64,000 nucleotides of DNA from Spongiactinospora sp. TRM90649 (GTDB lineage: Bacteria; Actinomycetota; Actinomycetes; Streptosporangiales; Streptosporangiaceae): contig NZ_JARLTC010000002.1 in assembly GCF_029382225.1 (NCBI RefSeq), positions 620,001 through 684,000 of the forward strand, written 5' to 3'. Positions 61,219 to 64,000 of the stretch are shown here, one piece after another. The position numbers and the translations under genes were made by a program. Below the pieces are notes generated by a model. The model ran no database searches and was not told the DNA's origin. It saw only the letters and a list, made by a program, of their open reading frames with translations. Every line of letters begins with the position of its first letter. The first letter of the stretch is position 1.

Positions 61219-62612
61219 ACCGGCGGGCCGCGCCCAGGCTCACCCGTGGCGCGGACGGCTGGCGGGGCGCGGAGGGCACGGAGTTCACGATCGCGTCAGC
61301 GGCTGCCCTGGGCGGGGCGGCGGCACGGGTGCTGACCGGTGACGGCGCGGGCGCGTTCCTGGTGACCCACGACGGCCGGGCCACCTCACCGCTCGCCGCG
61401 CGGGCCGTCGCACAGGCCGCAGCGCGCTTCGCCGCCGTGACGCTGGCCCCGCTCGTCCCCACGCCGACCGCGACGTTCGCCGTCCGCTCCGGCCGGTTCG
61501 ACGCCGCCCTGCTGGTCACCGCGAGCCACAACCCGGCGGGCTGGAACGGGATCAAGCTGAAGGTCTCCCCCGGCCTGCCACCCGGCCGCGACCTGGAGCA
61601 CCGGATCGAGAAGCACCTGCCCGAGGCGTTCGGCCCGCCGCCCGGCGGGGAAGCCATTGACGTATGGCCGGGCGAGCGGGTGCGGAGTCTGGAGGGTGAC
61701 CATCACGTGAGCGTCACGGGCGAGGCTCCCGCCGGGCGTCCCCGGGTCAACGTGATCCTCGACGGCGTGCACGGCATCGCCGGGGCGGGCCTGGCCCGGC
61801 TGTGCCGCGCGCTCGGCTGGCGGGTGCGGGAGACGCGCACCGACCCGCGTCCCGACTTCGGCGGCATCACCCCCGACCCGGTGCGGGCGGCCACCCGGGC
61901 GCACGCGTCGGCCGAGGTGGTGCGCACCGGCGCCGACTTCGGCATCGTCCTGGACGGCGACGGCGACCGGATCTGGATCATCGCCCACGACGGCCGGGCG
62001 ATCCTGCCGCACGACCTGTTCGCGCTGCTGCTTGAGCATCGCGGGCTGTGGGAACGGCCGGGCACCCGGCGCGGGGTGGCGGTCACCGTCTCGTGCGGGT
62101 CCATCGTCTCGCGGGTCTGCGCCGAGCAGGACCGGCCGCTCGCGGAGTGCCCGATCGGGTTCAAGCACATCGCCCCGCTGCTGGCCGAGGGCGCGGCCGG
62201 GGCGGGCGCGGTGGGCGACCTGGCCTTCGCCCGCTACGGCCGCGACCGCGATCCCGCCGTGGCGATCGCGCTGCTCGACCGGCTGGTGGCGGCGACCGGG
62301 CAGCCCCGCGTCGGCCTGCTCACCACCGCCCTGGCCGCGCGGCACGGGCCGAGCCACTGGACCGAGCTGCACCTGCCCCGGGTGCGGCTCGACGCCGCCG
62401 GAGCCGAACGCGCGGCGGGCGCGCTCGGGCTCCCCGTGCGCGGGGTCGGCCGCACCGACGGCACCAAGTTCCTGCTGCCCGACGGGCAGTGGCTGCTGAT
62501 CCGCCCGTCCTCCACCGAGGGCGGCACCCGCGTGTTCAGCGAGATGCGCGACCCGGCCCGGCAGCGCGACCTGCTCACCCGCCTGACCCGCGACCTGGAG
62601 GGCCGGGGATGA
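61215..62612 (+). CDS. Phosphohexomutase family protein
   Basis: A 465-residue phosphoglucomutase/phosphomannomutase-fold enzyme. The phosphoserine loop is LVTASHNPAGWNGIKLK, the metal-binding loop LDGDGDRIWI and the phosphate-binding loop RPSSTEGGTRVF; the sugar-recognition loop, usually GEESGH-like, reads AVGDLAFARYGRD, so the substrate may be unusual. The GTG start overlaps the kinase stop (GTGA). It would shift phosphate between ring positions, for example 5- to 1-phosphate, to feed the nucleoside phosphorylase or another transferase. Confidence 0.9.
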   Translation: MNRRAAPRLTRGADGWRGAEGTEFTIASAAALGGAAARVLTGDGAGAFLVTHDGRATSPLAARAVAQAAARFAAVTLAPLVPTPTATFAVRSGRFDAALLVTASHNPAGWNGIKLKVSPGLPPGRDLEHRIEKHLPEAFGPPPGGEAIDVWPGERVRSLEGDHHVSVTGEAPAGRPRVNVILDGVHGIAGAGLARLCRALGWRVRETRTDPRPDFGGITPDPVRAATRAHASAEVVRTGADFGIVLDGDGDRIWIIAHDGRAILPHDLFALLLEHRGLWERPGTRRGVAVTVSCGSIVSRVCAEQDRPLAECPIGFKHIAPLLAEGAAGAGAVGDLAFARYGRDRDPAVAIALLDRLVAATGQPRVGLLTTALAARHGPSHWTELHLPRVRLDAAGAERAAGALGLPVRGVGRTDGTKFLLPDGQWLLIRPSSTEGGTRVFSEMRDPARQRDLLTRLTRDLEGRG

Positions 62613-63202
62613 CGCTGGAACTGCTGCTGGTGCGGCACGCCGAAACGCCGTGCGCGCGGCGCCGGGTGTTCTGCGGCGACTGCGACACACCGCTCACCGA
62701 CGGCGGGACGGAGGCCGCCGGGCGACTGGCGGCGGCGCTCGGGGACGGTCGGTTCGGCGCGGTGGACGCGGTGGTCAGCAGCCCCGCCGTGCGCGGCGCG
62801 CTGACCTCCGGCCCGATCGCGGACCGGCTGGGGCTCAAGGCGCGCACCGACCCCCGGTGGGCGGAGCTGCGCTTCGGCGACTGGGAGGGCCTGGTGACCG
62901 CGTCGGTCGAGCAGGGGGCCTGGGCGGACGACCCGGTGACGGTCGCGCCGCCCGGTGGCGAGCCGGGCGCGGCGGTGCTGGCCAGGACGGTGGCGGCGGT
63001 GCGCGACCTGGCGGACGCGCATCCCGGCGGGCGCGTCGTCGTGGTGTCCCACGCCCATGTCATCCGGCTGCTGCTGGCCCACGCGGGCGACCTCCCGCTG
63101 CGCGCCTACCGCGCCGGGGTCACGGTGCCCCCCGGTTCGCTGTCCGTGCTGCGGTACGGCGAGCGCGGGCTGCGGCTCGCGACCGGCCCGAACACCGTCT
63201 AA
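62609..63202 (+). CDS. Histidine phosphatase superfamily protein
   Basis: A 197-residue phosphatase with LLLVRHAETPCARRR (nucleophile His about 10), Glu in AELRFGDWEG and the second His in VVVVSHAHVIRLLL. It could remove phosphate from a pathway intermediate such as a cyclitol phosphate or CobC/GpmB-like substrate. ATG overlaps the mutase stop (ATGA). A 24-base gap with GAGAGGAGCGG separates it from the flavoprotein gene. Confidence 0.92.
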   Translation: MTLELLLVRHAETPCARRRVFCGDCDTPLTDGGTEAAGRLAAALGDGRFGAVDAVVSSPAVRGALTSGPIADRLGLKARTDPRWAELRFGDWEGLVTASVEQGAWADDPVTVAPPGGEPGAAVLARTVAAVRDLADAHPGGRVVVVSHAHVIRLLLAHAGDLPLRAYRAGVTVPPGSLSVLRYGERGLRLATGPNTV

Positions 63203-63226
63203 GTCACACCGTCTGAGAGGAGCGGC

Positions 63227-64000
63227 ATGGCGACCGGGGGTTTCGACTACCTGGTGCTCGGGGGCGGCGTCGCGGGATGCGTGCTGGCCGGACGCCTCAC
63301 CGAGCGGAACGGCCTGCGGGTCGGGCTGGTCGAGGGCGGCCCCGACCACGGCCCCGGCCGCGAGGGCTGGCCGGGCGGGCTGCGCGACGCGCGGCTGCTG
63401 CCGAGAGACGAGGTGTGGGACGGCGACGGCCCGCCGTACCGGCTGCGGGGCAAGGTGCTCGGCGGTTCCTCCAGCGTGAACGGGTGCTGGCACACCTGGG
63501 GCGCACCCGGGGACTTCGCCGAGTGGGCGGCGCTGGGCGGGCCGCACCTCTGCGCCGGGGCGCTGGAGCCGTACCGGCTGCGGGCGGTGCGGGCCATGGG
63601 GCTGCGCGAGGTGCCCGACGGCGAGCTGACCGCGTGGGCCACGGCGAGCCTGGCGGCGGCGGCCGAGCTGGGCTACCCGGAGATCGCCGACATGGCCGCG
63701 CTGGGGCCGCCGCGCGGCGCGGGACGCCCACCGATCAACGCGGCCGGGCACGAGCGGGTCAACGCCGCCCAGGCGTACCTGCGGCGCGACCGCCCCGGCC
63801 TGGAGATCATGGCGGGCGCGCTGGCCGACCGGCTGGTGATCGAACGCGGCCGGGTGACCGGCGTGCGGGTGATCCGCGGCGGCGTGGCCGAGACTCTGCG
63901 GGCCGAGCGCTACCTGCTCACCGCCGGGACCTACGGTTCGCCGGGGGTGCTGCTGCGCAGCGGCGTCGGACCCGCCGACGACCTGCGGCGGCTGGGCATC
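63227..64000 (+). CDS. GMC-family FAD oxidoreductase (partial, runs off window)
   Basis: 258 codons are visible. FAD-binding YLVLGGGVAGCVLAGRLTERNGLRVGLVEGG is at the N-terminus, followed by the GMC signature KVLGGSSSVNGCWHTWG, and later INAAGHERVNAAQAYLRRDRP, LVIERGRVTGVRV and the second signature LTAGTYGSPGVLLRSGVGP. Family members oxidise alcohols, sugars or cyclitols with oxygen or quinones. ATG has GAGAGGAG upstream. It continues the operon; the C-terminal active-site His lies outside the window. Confidence 0.93.
   Translation, partial: MATGGFDYLVLGGGVAGCVLAGRLTERNGLRVGLVEGGPDHGPGREGWPGGLRDARLLPRDEVWDGDGPPYRLRGKVLGGSSSVNGCWHTWGAPGDFAEWAALGGPHLCAGALEPYRLRAVRAMGLREVPDGELTAWATASLAAAAELGYPEIADMAALGPPRGAGRPPINAAGHERVNAAQAYLRRDRPGLEIMAGALADRLVIERGRVTGVRVIRGGVAETLRAERYLLTAGTYGSPGVLLRSGVGPADDLRRLGI

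Overview
The window is a very GC-rich actinomycete chromosome segment. Third-codon positions are almost always G or C, GTG and TTG starts are common, and many neighbouring genes overlap by ATGA or GTGA. Protein character and the pdxH / citrate synthase / serC neighbourhood point to a filamentous actinobacterium, most likely of the Streptosporangiaceae type. That placement rests on reading protein similarity by eye, not on a search.

Left part (1-25 kb) is mostly housekeeping and regulation: a long-chain-type acyl-CoA dehydrogenase, an ASCH/winged-helix protein, a YibE/F membrane protein, an alpha/beta hydrolase, a PAS-GAF-PP2C-ATPase stress phosphatase, an IdeR/DtxR iron regulator with a TTG start, an MFS exporter, pdxH divergent from citrate synthase, an unusual membrane receptor-like protein (11923-14529), serC, a rhomboid protease, a broken TnpB element with its 3' omega-RNA-like end, an enoyl-CoA hydratase/SDR pair, an anti-anti-sigma factor, a cobalt ECF transporter (cbiM-cbiQ-cbiO) and a large GT2 glycosyltransferase.

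Middle part (25-55 kb) is accessory. It holds a two-component system, oxidoreductases with palindromic operators, a PadR regulator whose promoter carries a near-perfect 29-bp palindrome, a four-gene lipoprotein/MacA-like/MacB-like export operon, an amidase, and a 33-residue acidic peptide gene directly upstream of a prolyl oligopeptidase. It also holds a secreted quinoprotein-like propeller next to a secreted carboxylesterase, a DHA2 drug exporter, an ECF42-type sigma factor with its DGPF/YCII partner, and a TetR/VOC divergent pair. Several genes are visibly decaying: a UdgX-like uracil-DNA glycosylase, tnpB, a MerR regulator fused to a peroxiredoxin, and the tail of a WD40 protein.

Right end (55.5-64 kb) is a co-directional, translationally coupled operon that runs off the window. 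In order it encodes purine nucleoside phosphorylase, a Gfo/Idh/MocA dehydrogenase, a myo-inositol-1-phosphate synthase homologue, a DJ-1/PfpI protein, an SDR, a RidA-fold protein, a PfkB kinase, a phosphohexomutase, a histidine phosphatase and a GMC flavoprotein. This set looks like a biosynthetic cluster that builds a cyclitol or carbocyclic sugar phosphate and perhaps couples it to a purine. It is the strongest candidate for an undescribed pathway here. The peptide/peptidase pair at 41-43.3 kb is the second.
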